Source: Marimonas arenosa (GTDB lineage Bacteria; Pseudomonadota; Alphaproteobacteria; Rhodobacterales; Rhodobacteraceae). From it: a stretch of 64,000 bases of DNA. Every line of letters begins with the position of its first letter. The stretch's first letter is position 1. Below are positions 26,050-34,233 of this stretch, piece after piece. Both the position numbers and the translations under genes were made by a program. Below the pieces are notes generated by a model. That model worked only from the letters and a program-made list of their open reading frames with translations, did no database searches and was not told the DNA's origin. The DNA is taken from positions 558,001 through 622,000 of the forward strand of contig NZ_JANHAX010000002.1 of assembly GCF_030848945.1 (NCBI RefSeq). The letters run 5' to 3'.

Positions 26050-27090
26050 TCAGCCGGTGCCAACGCGTGTGCCGACGCCTTCGACATTCAGGAGCGGTTG
26101 CCACCAATCGGGGTTGTCGAGATACCACTGCACCGTCTTTTCCAGACCGGTTTCGACGGTAACGGAGGGTTTCCAGCCGAGCTCGGTCTCGATGCGGGTC
26201 GGGTCGATCGCATAGCGGGCGTCGTGGCCGGGACGGTCGGCGACATAGGTGATCAGGTCGGTATAGGAACCGCTGTCGCGCGGGCGTTTCTCGTCGAGTA
26301 TGGCGCAGATCGTTTTGACGAGGTCGATGTTGCGGCGCTCATTGTGGCCGCCGACATTGTAGCTGCGCCCGGGCGTGCCCTTTTCCACGGCCAGAAGCAG
26401 CGCGTCGGCGTGGTCCTCGACATAAAGCCAGTCTCGGACATTGAGACCCTGGCCGTAGACCGGGATCTCGCGGCCATGAAGCGCGTTGAGGATCACCTTG
26501 GGGATCAGCTTTTCCGGGAAGTGATAAGGGCCGTAATTGTTGGAACAATTGGTCAGCACCACCGGCAGGCCGTAAGTTTCGAACCAGGCGCGGACGAGAT
26601 GGTCGGAGCTGGCCTTGGAGGCCGAATAGGGCGAGCGCGGATCATAGGGGGTGTCTTCGGTGAAAAGCCCGGTCTCGCCCAGCGAGCCATAGACCTCGTC
26701 GGTCGAGATGTGGTGGAAGCGGAAATCTTCGGCCTTGTCCTTGCCTGTCCAATAGGCGCGGGCGGCTTCCAGCAGGTTGTAGGTGCCGGTGATGTTGGTT
26801 TCGATGAAATCACCCGGCCCGTCGATCGAGCGGTCGACATGGGATTCGGCGGCCAGGTGCATGACTGCATCCGGTTGATGGTCTTCGAAAATCCGGGTCA
26901 GCACAGCACGGTTTCGGATGTCGGCATGTTCGAAGGAGTAGAGATTGCTGTCTGCGACCGGAGCCACGTTTTCAAGCCGCCCGGCATAGGTGAGTGCGTC
27001 GAGATTGACCACTTCGTGGCCGCGTCCGACCGCAAGCCGCACCACCGCCGATCCGATGAAGCCGGCGCCGCCGGTAACCAGCAGTTTCAT
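26050..27090 (-). CDS. rmlB: dTDP-glucose 4,6-dehydratase
   Basis: This 346-residue extended SDR enzyme converts dTDP-glucose to dTDP-4-keto-6-deoxyglucose using bound NAD+. The cofactor loop is [14 protein letters not shown]. The catalytic residues are seen as [12 protein letters not shown] (T-D-E) and the Y-x3-K of [31 protein letters not shown] and [14 protein letters not shown] are strong family marks. Its ATG overlaps the rmlC stop, and rmlD begins ten bases after its end. Confidence 0.97.
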   Translation of the reverse strand: MKLLVTGGAGFIGSAVVRLAVGRGHEVVNLDALTYAGRLENVAPVADSNLYSFEHADIRNRAVLTRIFEDHQPDAVMHLAAESHVDRSIDGPGDFIETNITGTYNLLEAARAYWTGKDKAEDFRFHHISTDEVYGSLGETGLFTEDTPYDPRSPYSASKASSDHLVRAWFETYGLPVVLTNCSNNYGPYHFPEKLIPKVILNALHGREIPVYGQGLNVRDWLYVEDHADALLLAVEKGTPGRSYNVGGHNERRNIDLVKTICAILDEKRPRDSGSYTDLITYVADRPGHDARYAIDPTRIETELGWKPSVTVETGLEKTVQWYLDNPDWWQPLLNVEGVGTRVGTG

Positions 27091-27653
27091 GGCTCGCCCT
27101 CCCAGACGAACGGGCTTTCGAAGTCCTTGAGAAGCGGGGCTGCTGCATCCTTGTCCGACAGGACCGGTTCACCCGAGAAAGCCCAGTCAATGGCGATATC
27201 GGGGTCATTCCAACGCACCGCAGCGTCGCACTCGGGGGCATAGTAGTCCGAGCACTTGTAGATGATCTCGGTATCGCCCTCGCGGGTGATGAAGCCGTGC
27301 AGGAAGCCCTTGGGAACCAGCAGCTGCAATCCGTTTTCGAAGCTGAGTTCGTAGCCCACCCACTGACCATAGGTGGGCGAGCCCTTGCGGATGTCGACGG
27401 CGATGTCGAAAAGCCGTCCCTTGCCGCAGCGCACCAGCTTGTCCTGGGCGTGCGGGGGCGCCTGAAAATGCAGGCCTCGGACGGTGCCGACCTGGGCCGA
27501 GAGCGAGTGGTTATCCTGGACGAAATCGATGTCGATCCCAGCCTCTTCCATGCGCTTGCGGTTCCAGCTTTCCGAGAAGAAACCACGGGCATCGCCGAAG
27601 CGTGCGGGTTTGAGGAGTAAAACGCCGGGAAGGGCGGTTTGCGTGATGTCCAA
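27087..27653 (-). CDS. rmlC: dTDP-4-dehydrorhamnose 3,5-epimerase
   Basis: This 188-residue cupin epimerises dTDP-4-keto-6-deoxyglucose at C3 and C5. Family marks are [11 protein letters not shown], the substrate and catalytic residues in [19 protein letters not shown] (His of RGLHFQ), [16 protein letters not shown], the [10 protein letters not shown] loop and [18 protein letters not shown]. The start is read as a TTG at 27653 (giving [11 protein letters not shown]) with AGGGAG just upstream; a second TTG seven codons earlier is possible. It is the first gene of rmlCBDA. Confidence 0.95.
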   Translation of the reverse strand: MDITQTALPGVLLLKPARFGDARGFFSESWNRKRMEEAGIDIDFVQDNHSLSAQVGTVRGLHFQAPPHAQDKLVRCGKGRLFDIAVDIRKGSPTYGQWVGYELSFENGLQLLVPKGFLHGFITREGDTEIIYKCSDYYAPECDAAVRWNDPDIAIDWAFSGEPVLSDKDAAAPLLKDFESPFVWEGEP

Positions 27654-27767
27654 AACGTCGCTCCCTGAAAACAATTCAGGCAGGCTTTAACAAGCGCTCA
27701 AGGGGATGTCACCCGGCAAAACGCCCGAAAAAGGTGAAGAAACCCGGTGCCGGCGCCGTTCCGCGCG

Positions 27768-28592
27768 TCAACCGTCTTTGACCACCCTATCAAGCCGGGC
27801 GAGCGTTGAAAGAAGCGGGGCCATGTCTTCGATCGGGATCATGTTGGGGCCGTCCGAGGGGGCGTTGTCCGGGTCTTCGTGGGTTTCGATGAACAGGCCG
27901 GAGACGCCCACCGCCACGGCGGCGCGGGCGAGGACGGGGGCGAACTCGCGCTGGCCACCCGAAGTGGCGCCTTGGCCGCCAGGCTGCTGCACCGAGTGGG
28001 TGGCGTCGAAAACCACCGGGCAGCCGGTCCGGGCCATGATCGGCAAGCCTCGGAAATCACTGACTAAAGTGTTGTATCCGAACGACGTGCCGCGGTCGCA
28101 GAGCAAGATCCGTTGATTGCCGGTGGAGGCGATCTTGGCGGCAACGTTTTCCATGTCCCACGGGGCGAGGAACTGGCCTTTCTTGACGTTGAGCACGGCG
28201 CCGGTTTCACCGGCGGCGAGCAGCAGGTCGGTCTGGCGGCAGAGGAAGGCGGGGATCTGCAGCACGTCGACGGCCTCGGCCGCCGGGGCGCAGTGGTCGG
28301 GCAGGTGCACATCGGTGAGCACCGGAATGTCGAACTCGGCGCGGATTTTCGACAGGATCGAGAGGCCCTCGTCGATGCCGAGGCCGCGTTTCGATCCGAG
28401 GCTGGAACGGTTGGCCTTGTCGTAGGAGGCCTTGAAAACAAAGGGTGTTTTCGTCGGCGCGCAGGCCGCCTGGATGCGCTCGGCCAGCATGCGGGCATGG
28501 TCGAGGCTTTCAAGCTGGCAAGGGCCGGCGATCAGGAAGAAAGGCAGGTCGCCACCGACGCTGATGGGGCCGATATCGAATGTTCTGGTCAT
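27768..28592 (-). CDS. kdsA: 3-deoxy-8-phosphooctulonate synthase
   Basis: This 274-residue enzyme joins phosphoenolpyruvate and arabinose 5-phosphate into Kdo 8-phosphate. It shows LIAGPCQLES, FKASYDKANRSS, VLTDVHLPDHCAPAAEAVDVLQIPAFLCRQTDLL in its proper order (DVH, QIPAFL, CRQTDLL), LCDRGTSFGYNTLVSDFRGLPIM and the DATHSVQQPGG loop. Cys in GPCQ may be a metal ligand, as in metal-dependent KdsA. The ATG at 28592 begins the fold; longer starts are not family-like. It lies apart from rmlC by 114 bases and could be separately transcribed. Confidence 0.96.
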   Translation of the reverse strand: MTRTFDIGPISVGGDLPFFLIAGPCQLESLDHARMLAERIQAACAPTKTPFVFKASYDKANRSSLGSKRGLGIDEGLSILSKIRAEFDIPVLTDVHLPDHCAPAAEAVDVLQIPAFLCRQTDLLLAAGETGAVLNVKKGQFLAPWDMENVAAKIASTGNQRILLCDRGTSFGYNTLVSDFRGLPIMARTGCPVVFDATHSVQQPGGQGATSGGQREFAPVLARAAVAVGVSGLFIETHEDPDNAPSDGPNMIPIEDMAPLLSTLARLDRVVKDG

Positions 28593-28899
28593 GGAGGCGT
28601 GTCCTGCCGTTTTGGGTTGCCGGGAAGGTAGTGGGACCGGCAGGCGTGTGCAACCGCCGGAATGGAAGCGGTCGACATCCAACCTGCACGACGGGGGTGG
28701 GCGGACAAGGGTTAATCCCAGCGAACGGTCGAAATTGCCGGTATGGCCGTCCGGCTGGCACGCTGGCTGGCTGCCTGTATTGCGAGAGAAACGCTCGGGA
28801 ATGAACGATTTGGCAGGTTAACGAAGCGCGCGGTGCGGGCCGGGCTGAAGCCCGGCCTACGGTGCCGAGACAGGTCGGAGCGGTTTGCGCGCACCTGCC
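28593..28899. other. Intergenic region between kdsA and kdsB
   Basis: This 307-base stretch lies between the kdsA start and the kdsB stop. No reading frame is supported. It should contain the kdsA promoter. One strong hairpin at 28838-28857 lies 43 bases past the kdsB stop on the minus strand. Confidence 0.6.
28838..28857. terminator. Strong GC hairpin downstream of kdsB
   Basis: GGCCGGGC (28838-28845), loop TGAA, GCCCGGCC (28850-28857) form a perfect eight-base stem. It follows the kdsB stop on the minus strand by about 40 bases. Without a T-run it may be a weak terminator, an mRNA-end protector or a small repeat; the same GGGC-TGAA-GCCC core ends the deaminase gene at 20975. Confidence 0.45.
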
Positions 28900-29694
28900 C
28901 TAGCGCAGGGCCTTCAGAACCTTCTCGATCCGCGGCACGTCCTCGGGGTTGTTGAGCTCCCAGAAGACGCGGCCGCGGCCCTCGACCTCGACGCAGAGGA
29001 CGGGGATGCCGTGTTCGAGGAAACGCAGCTGTTCGAGGCCCTCGAGTTTCTCGAGCCGGCCCGGCGGCCAGGTGACGTATTGGTGCAAAGCCTCGGGGCG
29101 GTAGGCATAGAGGCCGACATGGTGGAACACCTCGCCAAAGGCTTCGGCTTGTTTGCCGGGGTCGATATAGGGGATGACTTCCTTGGAAAAGTAGAGCGCG
29201 TGGTTGTCGCTGCCAAACACGGCGGTGGTGCCGCCGACACGGCCGGCGGCGCGATCCTCGCGGAAGTGGCGGTAGGTTTCGGCATCGCATTTCAGCACCG
29301 GCGTGGCCATCTGCGCGTCGGGGCGAGAGGCCATGGCGGCGATCAGGTCCTCGACGAACCAGGCCGGGGTGAGCGGCGCGTCGCCCTGGAGGTTGATGAC
29401 GAGATCGGCGTCGAGGCCGGCCTTTTCGACCGCGTCGGCGCAGCGGGCGGTGCCGTTGTCACATTTTTCCGAGGTCATGATCACTTGCGCGCCGAAACCT
29501 TGGGCCGCGGCGCGGATCCGATCGTCGTCGGTGGCGATGTAGACCTCGGCCACGCCGGCGACGGCCATGGCCGCCTCCCAGCTGCGCTGCACCAGGCTCT
29601 TGCGGGTGCCGGTAGCGTCTTCCAGCTCGACCAGCGGCTTCCCGGGATAGCGTGTCGAGGCGTAGCGCGCGGGGATGATGATCACGGTTTTCAT
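28900..29694 (-). CDS. kdsB: 3-deoxy-manno-octulosonate cytidylyltransferase
   Basis: This 264-residue enzyme activates Kdo to CMP-Kdo. The N-terminal nucleotide loop is IIIPARYASTRYPGKPL (about residues 5-21), followed by VYIATDDDRI, the family segment MTSEKCDNGTARCADAV, INLQGDAPL and YRPEALHQYVTWPPGRLEKLEGLEQLRFLE. CMP-Kdo is used for lipid A core and for the Kdo linker of group 2 capsules; sharing the locus with kpsT/E/M makes the latter plausible here. The ATG at 29694 sets the fold; the frame runs further upstream without similarity. Confidence 0.96.
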   Translation of the reverse strand: MKTVIIIPARYASTRYPGKPLVELEDATGTRKSLVQRSWEAAMAVAGVAEVYIATDDDRIRAAAQGFGAQVIMTSEKCDNGTARCADAVEKAGLDADLVINLQGDAPLTPAWFVEDLIAAMASRPDAQMATPVLKCDAETYRHFREDRAAGRVGGTTAVFGSDNHALYFSKEVIPYIDPGKQAEAFGEVFHHVGLYAYRPEALHQYVTWPPGRLEKLEGLEQLRFLEHGIPVLCVEVEGRGRVFWELNNPEDVPRIEKVLKALR

Positions 29695-30172
29695 GGCTGT
29701 TCCGGGGCGGTGGGCTTGGTTGGTTCCGGGCCTGTGACCCGGGCGATACCGAGGCGGCATCGGTCGGTCGGGGCGAAGACATATTCATTCGGGCCGAACC
29801 GGCGTTTGTCAATAGCACCCGCGGGGCGGAGAGGGTCGCGGTCGGATACCGTGATTTGGCTTGCAGCGGACGGTGCCTTTTCGGATCGCGCGCCGCGCTC
29901 CGACCGAGGCGGGGGAGGCGCTGCCTCCCCCGCACCCCCTCCGGGATATTTCCGGTCAGATGAAGGAGCACGCGCGTGTCTTCCTCTTTCTGCAAATATC
30001 CCCGGAGGAGGTCACAGAACACGCGTGTTTTGTGACTTGGGGGCTGGCCCCCAACTCGGTGGGATTGGCGACGCCAATGCGAAACCAATGGCCGCGCCGG
30101 GCCACTTGCGGCCGTCCTTCGCCACAGGTTGGAGAACCTCTTTCGCGGATGCCTGGCAATCGCTGCCCGTTT
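29695..30172. other. Gene-free region between kdsB and kdsD with a large inverted element
   Basis: This 478-base stretch has no supported reading frame. Its centre (29911-30054) is filled by the head-to-head repeat annotated separately. Upstream of the kdsB start it must also hold the kdsB promoter unless kdsB is read from kdsD. Confidence 0.6.
29911..30054. repeat. Head-to-head pair of Rhodobacterales-type intergenic repeats
   Basis: Copy A begins with a perfect hairpin, GGGGGAGGC-GCT-GCCTCCCCC (29911-29931), then CCTCCGGGATATTT (29938-29951) and a CAGATGAAG-like tail. Copy B is its mirror image: a hairpin TTGGGGGC-TG-GCCCCCAA (30037-30054), and on the minus strand CCTCCGGGGATATTT ending near 29994. 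Between them is the palindrome CACGCGCGTG (29969-29978), which is the centre of symmetry. Inside copy B a further 26-base palindrome with one mismatch runs from 30011 to 30036. The arrangement looks like a composite extragenic repeat. Confidence 0.65.
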
Positions 30173-31141
30173 TCAGGCGACTCCGGCTTTCAGGCAATCA
30201 TGCACCCGCAGGATGCCGATAGGTTTTTCGTCGGTGTCGACGACCACCACGGCGCCGATCATCGACTGGTTCATCAGCGCCAGCGCCTGGGCCGCGAGGA
30301 TGTCGGGCGTCACCGTCTTGGGGGACTTGGTGGCGATCTCGCCGGCGCTGGTCTGCATCAGGCCGCGGCCGGCATGACGGCGGATGTCGCCGTCGGAGAT
30401 CACCCCCAGAAGTTTTCCGCGGTCGCCGACGACGCAGGCGATGCCGAAGCCCTTGGCGCTCATTTCCATCAGCGTGTCGGCCATGTTGGCCTCGGGCGCC
30501 ACGATGGCGAGCGCCTCGGGGCCGTGCATCACCTGGTGGACATAGAGCAGCTGAGCGCCAAGCTTGCCGCCGGGGTGGAAGGTTTTGAATTCCTCGGCGA
30601 CAAAGGCGCGGCTTTCCATCAGCGCCACGGCCAGCGCGTCGCCCAGGCCCAGCGTCATGGTCGTCGAGGTGGTCGGGGCAAGTCCCATCGGGCAGGCCTC
30701 GGGCTCGGGCGGCAGGGCAAGCCGGTAGTCGGCAGCCCGCATCACCGAGCTGTCGTGCCGGCTGGAGATTGCCGCCAGCGGGATGCCGAAGCGGCGGGTG
30801 TAGGAGATCAGGTCGGCCAGCTCCTGCGTTTCACCGGAATTCGAGATCACGAGGCAGAAATCCGCCTTGGTGACCATGCCGAGATCGCCGTGGCTGGCCT
30901 CGGCCGGGTGGACGAAGAAACTGGGTGTGCCGGTCGAGGCCAGCGTCGAGGAGATCTTGCGGGCGATATGGCCAGACTTGCCGATGCCCGAGAGGATCAC
31001 CCGGCCGCTTATGTCGAGGATACGTTGCACCACCGGGGTGAAATCGGCCGGGATCGTTTCGGCCAGGCGGGTCAGCGCCGCACCTTCGGCGGCGAGCACC
31101 GTGGCAGCGCTGTGAAGGATATCTTGTTCGGATCGTGCCAT
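30173..31141 (-). CDS. kdsD: Arabinose-5-phosphate isomerase (KdsD/KpsF type)
   Basis: This 322-residue protein has a SIS sugar-isomerase domain (about residues 35-180; GRVILSGIGKSGHIARKI, VISNSGETQELADLISY and PTTSTTMTLGLGDALAVALM) followed by two CBS domains (about 205-320; ending VVVVDTDEKPIGILRVHDCL). It interconverts ribulose 5-phosphate and arabinose 5-phosphate, the entry to Kdo. The glutamate and histidine of FKTFHPGGKLG, near residue 190, are conserved. Placed beside kpsT and kpsE, it corresponds to the capsule-linked KpsF paralog, although it may be the only copy. Confidence 0.95.
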   Translation of the reverse strand: MARSEQDILHSAATVLAAEGAALTRLAETIPADFTPVVQRILDISGRVILSGIGKSGHIARKISSTLASTGTPSFFVHPAEASHGDLGMVTKADFCLVISNSGETQELADLISYTRRFGIPLAAISSRHDSSVMRAADYRLALPPEPEACPMGLAPTTSTTMTLGLGDALAVALMESRAFVAEEFKTFHPGGKLGAQLLYVHQVMHGPEALAIVAPEANMADTLMEMSAKGFGIACVVGDRGKLLGVISDGDIRRHAGRGLMQTSAGEIATKSPKTVTPDILAAQALALMNQSMIGAVVVVDTDEKPIGILRVHDCLKAGVA

Positions 31142-31152
31142 GGAATGTCCCG

Positions 31153-31818
31153 TCAGCCGCGCGCTTTCTGAAGGTTGTGTTCGTGATGTTCCAGCGCTGC
31201 ATCGATGTCGTCGTACAACACCAGCCTGCCGTCTTCCAGCACGGCGCCCATGTCGCAGACGCGGCGGATCAGCACCGGGTTGTGGTTGACGACCACCGCC
31301 CCTGCCGATTTCAGGCGGGCGTTGAAAACCTGGGTGCTTTTTTCGCGGAAGGCGCCGTCGCCGACCGAGGTGACCTCGTCGACGAGGTAGGTGTCGAACG
31401 GGATGCCCATCGAGATGCCGAAGGAGAGCCGCGATTTCATGCCCGAGGAATAGGTGCGGATCGGCATGAAGAAATGTTCGCCAAGCTCGGCGAAGTCGCG
31501 GACGAACGCGACCAGTTCGTCGGTATCGACGCCGTAGATTCGGGCGACGAAGCGGGTGTTCTGCAGCCCGGTCAGCTCGCGGTGGAACGAGCCGGAAAAG
31601 CCCACCGGATAGGAGATCGTGCCGTCCGAAATCACCGCACCGGAACTTGGGTGGATGGTGCCGGATATGATCTTGAGGAGCGTGCTCTTGCCAGCGCCGT
31701 TGCGGCCGAGCAGGCCGACCGAGGCCCCGGTCGGAAAGGTGACGTTGACGTTGTCGAGCACCGTCTCGTAGCTATCCGCCAGTGGGAAGAACTTGGTGAG
31801 GTTCCTCAACTCGATCAT
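31153..31818 (-). CDS. kpsT: Capsule polysaccharide ABC exporter ATP-binding protein
   Basis: This 221-residue ATPase is of the KpsT/Wzt-short type. Walker A is LGRNGAGKSTLLKI, the signature is YSSGMKSRLSFGISMG and Walker B FDTYLVDEVTSVGD. The short length, without a carbohydrate-binding C-terminal domain, fits KpsT, which drives export of group 2 capsule with the KpsM channel and KpsE adaptor. It is 17 bases downstream of the kpsE stop, on the same strand, and kdsD follows after 11 bases. Confidence 0.95.
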   Translation of the reverse strand: MIELRNLTKFFPLADSYETVLDNVNVTFPTGASVGLLGRNGAGKSTLLKIISGTIHPSSGAVISDGTISYPVGFSGSFHRELTGLQNTRFVARIYGVDTDELVAFVRDFAELGEHFFMPIRTYSSGMKSRLSFGISMGIPFDTYLVDEVTSVGDGAFREKSTQVFNARLKSAGAVVVNHNPVLIRRVCDMGAVLEDGRLVLYDDIDAALEHHEHNLQKARG

Positions 31819-31835
31819 CGGTCAGGCTCCCGGTC

Positions 31836-33278
31836 TCAGCGGCGGTCGCGGAGGCTGTAGTAGAGCAGGACGGCGATCGACCAGATCACGAAGAGCAGCA
31901 ACCCGATCAGCCCGAGATTCTTGGCGCGTTCCGGGAACTCGGCGCTTTCGGCGAGGGTCGGTGGCACATGGGCGGCCAGGTAACGGCTCTGGCGCCGGGC
32001 CTCGGTGCGGGCGGCGTCATAGGCAGCGAGCGCCGAGACATAGGCCTCTTCGGCGAACTGGCGTTCGACCACAAGGCTCTCGAATTCGCCGACGATGTCG
32101 GCGAAAACATCGCCGCCTGTGGCTTCGGCGCCGATACCGAGCTTGCGCCGTTCGGCGTCGATGCGGTCCTCGATCACCGCTACCCGGCGCTGGGCCTGGA
32201 GGATCCGCGGGTCGTTCTCGCGGGTGGTCTCCTTGAGCAGGTCGACTTCGATCAGCGCCTCGGCAAGCTGTTGCTGAAGCGTGATCAGCAGGCCCATCTG
32301 GTTCTGGGTGTCGATCGTGGGGTCGACGATCTGGTTGCGGTTGCGGAATTCGGTGACGTCGCGGCGGGCGGTCTTGAGGCGCTCAACCGCGCCTTCGAGT
32401 TCGTCGCGGGCGTACTTGATCGCATCCTCGCGGGCAATGGCGGAAAGGTTGTTGATCATCTTCGAACATTCGTCGAGCAGGAACGCCGCGATGCGACGGG
32501 AATCCGCGGGGTCGAAAGACAGAATGCGCAGGTCGATCATGCCGGTGGCGCTGTCGTAGATGATTGAAACCTTGCGCTCCCAGTGCTTGAGCAGATCCTC
32601 GATCGAGCCGTTGGGATCGAAGGAGAAGACCGGATCCTCGCCGACCGGCACCCGCGACCAGATCGCCCGCAGGTCGACCGACTCGTCGGCTTTGCGCACC
32701 AGTTCCTGGCTGGTGAGATAGGCGAACAGGATGTCGGTGTCGGACGAGCTGGAACCCGACAGCTCGGTGATGCCGCCGAGAAGCTCGATCGCCGAGCTTT
32801 TCTCTTCGGTGCGGACCGAGAACCCGAGATAGGAGGCATACTGGTCGGCCGCGACGGCATAGAGATACCATGTGCAGATGGCGAGCGGCAGCAGCACGAC
32901 CTGGACGAAGCTGAGCAGCACGAACCAGTGCCGCCGTCTTGGCCGACTGGCCGACGCCACCGGCGGCACCGGCAGTTCCGCCGCCGCCTTGGCCTTGTTG
33001 GCGGCGCCCTGGCCCTTTTTCATCTGCTGGTTGAGGCGGTTCTGCGGGCCCGGCTTGGCTTTGCCCGGGCCCTTGCCGCCGGCTTTCGCGCCGGGCCGGT
33101 TGGGGCCTTTCTGCCCCGCCTTGGCTCCGGGTTTAGCCTTGGCCACGGGGCGGTTCGGTGCGGGCTTCTCGGCGTCGGACGACGGCCCGATCCGGTCGCC
33201 CGGTCCGCGGCGGCTTGAGGAAAAAGACAAGCTTCTCCAGGCATCCGGATCGGAGCGTGTCTCGTCATCCATGCTCAT
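31836..33278 (-). CDS. kpsE: Capsule export inner-membrane adaptor, KpsE-like
   Basis: This 480-residue protein has one membrane helix after an unusual cytoplasmic N-terminus (about residues 1-115) and a second at the end (about 452-475, GLIGLLLFVIWSIAVLLYY), with a long periplasmic coiled-coil between. This two-helix layout is that of KpsE/Wza-linked polysaccharide co-polymerase proteins. The N-terminus is odd: residues 38-95 are Lys/Pro/Gly/Ala-rich with loose repeats such as AKPGAKAGQKGP and PGAKAGGKGPGKAKPGP. It would be positively charged and disordered. The start at 33278 (MSMDDETR) follows GGGAGAG; an upstream TTG is less likely. Confidence 0.88.
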   Translation of the reverse strand: MSMDDETRSDPDAWRSLSFSSSRRGPGDRIGPSSDAEKPAPNRPVAKAKPGAKAGQKGPNRPGAKAGGKGPGKAKPGPQNRLNQQMKKGQGAANKAKAAAELPVPPVASASRPRRRHWFVLLSFVQVVLLPLAICTWYLYAVAADQYASYLGFSVRTEEKSSAIELLGGITELSGSSSSDTDILFAYLTSQELVRKADESVDLRAIWSRVPVGEDPVFSFDPNGSIEDLLKHWERKVSIIYDSATGMIDLRILSFDPADSRRIAAFLLDECSKMINNLSAIAREDAIKYARDELEGAVERLKTARRDVTEFRNRNQIVDPTIDTQNQMGLLITLQQQLAEALIEVDLLKETTRENDPRILQAQRRVAVIEDRIDAERRKLGIGAEATGGDVFADIVGEFESLVVERQFAEEAYVSALAAYDAARTEARRQSRYLAAHVPPTLAESAEFPERAKNLGLIGLLLFVIWSIAVLLYYSLRDRR

Positions 33279-33375
33279 GCCCTGCGTCTCTCCCGCTGCC
33301 AATGAAGGCTTTATTGCGCTTCATCAATACATTAGTGTCGCAATCGACGCCAGAGATAGAGCATTTCGAATCCCG
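33279..33375. promoter_or_regulatory. Divergent promoter region between kpsE and kpsM
   Basis: These 97 bases separate the kpsE and kpsM starts and must contain promoters in both directions. The region is somewhat AT-rich. I could not identify a specific operator. Confidence 0.45.
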
Positions 33376-34179
33376 ATGGTAGCGCTTCCGCAGACACGCC
33401 CACGCCCCAGGCGCTTCCGCCTGCTGGCGCCGCGCGCCATCCTTGCGCTGATCCTGAGGGAAATGTCGACCACCTATGGGCGCTCGCCCGGGGGGTATCT
33501 CTGGGCCGTGCTCGAGCCCGCGGCAGGCATCGCGCTGTTGTCGATCATCTTTTCACTGGGGTTTCGCAGCCCGCCGCTCGGCAGCAATTTCGCCTTCTTC
33601 TATGCCGGCGGAATGCTGCCGCTTCTGATGTTCCGCGACATCACCGCCAAGCTGGGTCAGACCATCATTTTTTCCAGGCAACTGCTGGAATACCCACGGG
33701 TGACCTTTGCCGACGCGTTGCTGGCACGGCTGATCCTGGCAGTGCTGACTCAGATCATGGTGCATTTCGTCGTGTTGGCAACGATCATGTCGATCAGCGA
33801 CGTCCACACCACGCTGGATTTCGGCAAGATGGTGGAGGCTTATGGCCTGCTGCTGGTCCTGTCGGCCGGGCTGGGGGTCTTCAACGGCTTTCTCGTCGTC
33901 GCGGTGCCCTTGTGGCAGACGGTCTGGGCGGTGCTGACGCGGCCGTTGTTCATCATCTCGTGTATCTTCTTCATCCTCGAGTCGGTGCCGCAACCTTATC
34001 GCGACATCCTGTGGTACAACCCGCTGGTGCATGTCGTGGGATTGATGCGGGACGGCTATTTCCCGTTCTATCGTCCGACCTATGTCACGCCGATGTACGT
34101 GATCATGTTCGGTGCCATTCCCGGCGTGCTCGGGCTGCTGCTGCTGAAACGCTATCACCGTGACCTGCTCGACCGGTAA
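33376..34179 (+). CDS. kpsM: Capsule polysaccharide ABC exporter permease
   Basis: This 267-residue ABC-2-type permease has about six membrane helices. The cytoplasmic start RAILALILREMSTTYGRSPGGYLWAVLEPAAGIALL is the KpsM hallmark (REM-x-T-x-YG-x-SP-x-G-x-LW-x-x-xEP). It forms the channel driven by KpsT. It is read away from kpsE across a 97-base gap, so the exporter subunits are split between two transcripts. The start ATG at 33376 has only a weak ribosome site; the frame extends upstream but overlaps kpsE coding sequence. Confidence 0.93.
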   Translation: MVALPQTRPRPRRFRLLAPRAILALILREMSTTYGRSPGGYLWAVLEPAAGIALLSIIFSLGFRSPPLGSNFAFFYAGGMLPLLMFRDITAKLGQTIIFSRQLLEYPRVTFADALLARLILAVLTQIMVHFVVLATIMSISDVHTTLDFGKMVEAYGLLLVLSAGLGVFNGFLVVAVPLWQTVWAVLTRPLFIISCIFFILESVPQPYRDILWYNPLVHVVGLMRDGYFPFYRPTYVTPMYVIMFGAIPGVLGLLLLKRYHRDLLDR

Positions 34180-34205
34180 CCGGTCGTCGCAGGACGGGTC
34201 CGGCG

Positions 34206-34228
34206 GGCGCCGGTCCGCAACCGGCGCC
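34206..34228. terminator. Hairpin between kpsM and the DUF2793 gene
   Basis: GGCGCCGGT (34206-34214) and ACCGGCGCC (34220-34228) make a nine-base perfect stem with a five-base loop between two convergent genes, 26 bases after the kpsM stop and 5 before the stop of the opposite gene. It lacks a T-run on either side. Confidence 0.5.
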
Positions 34229-34233
34229 GGCGA

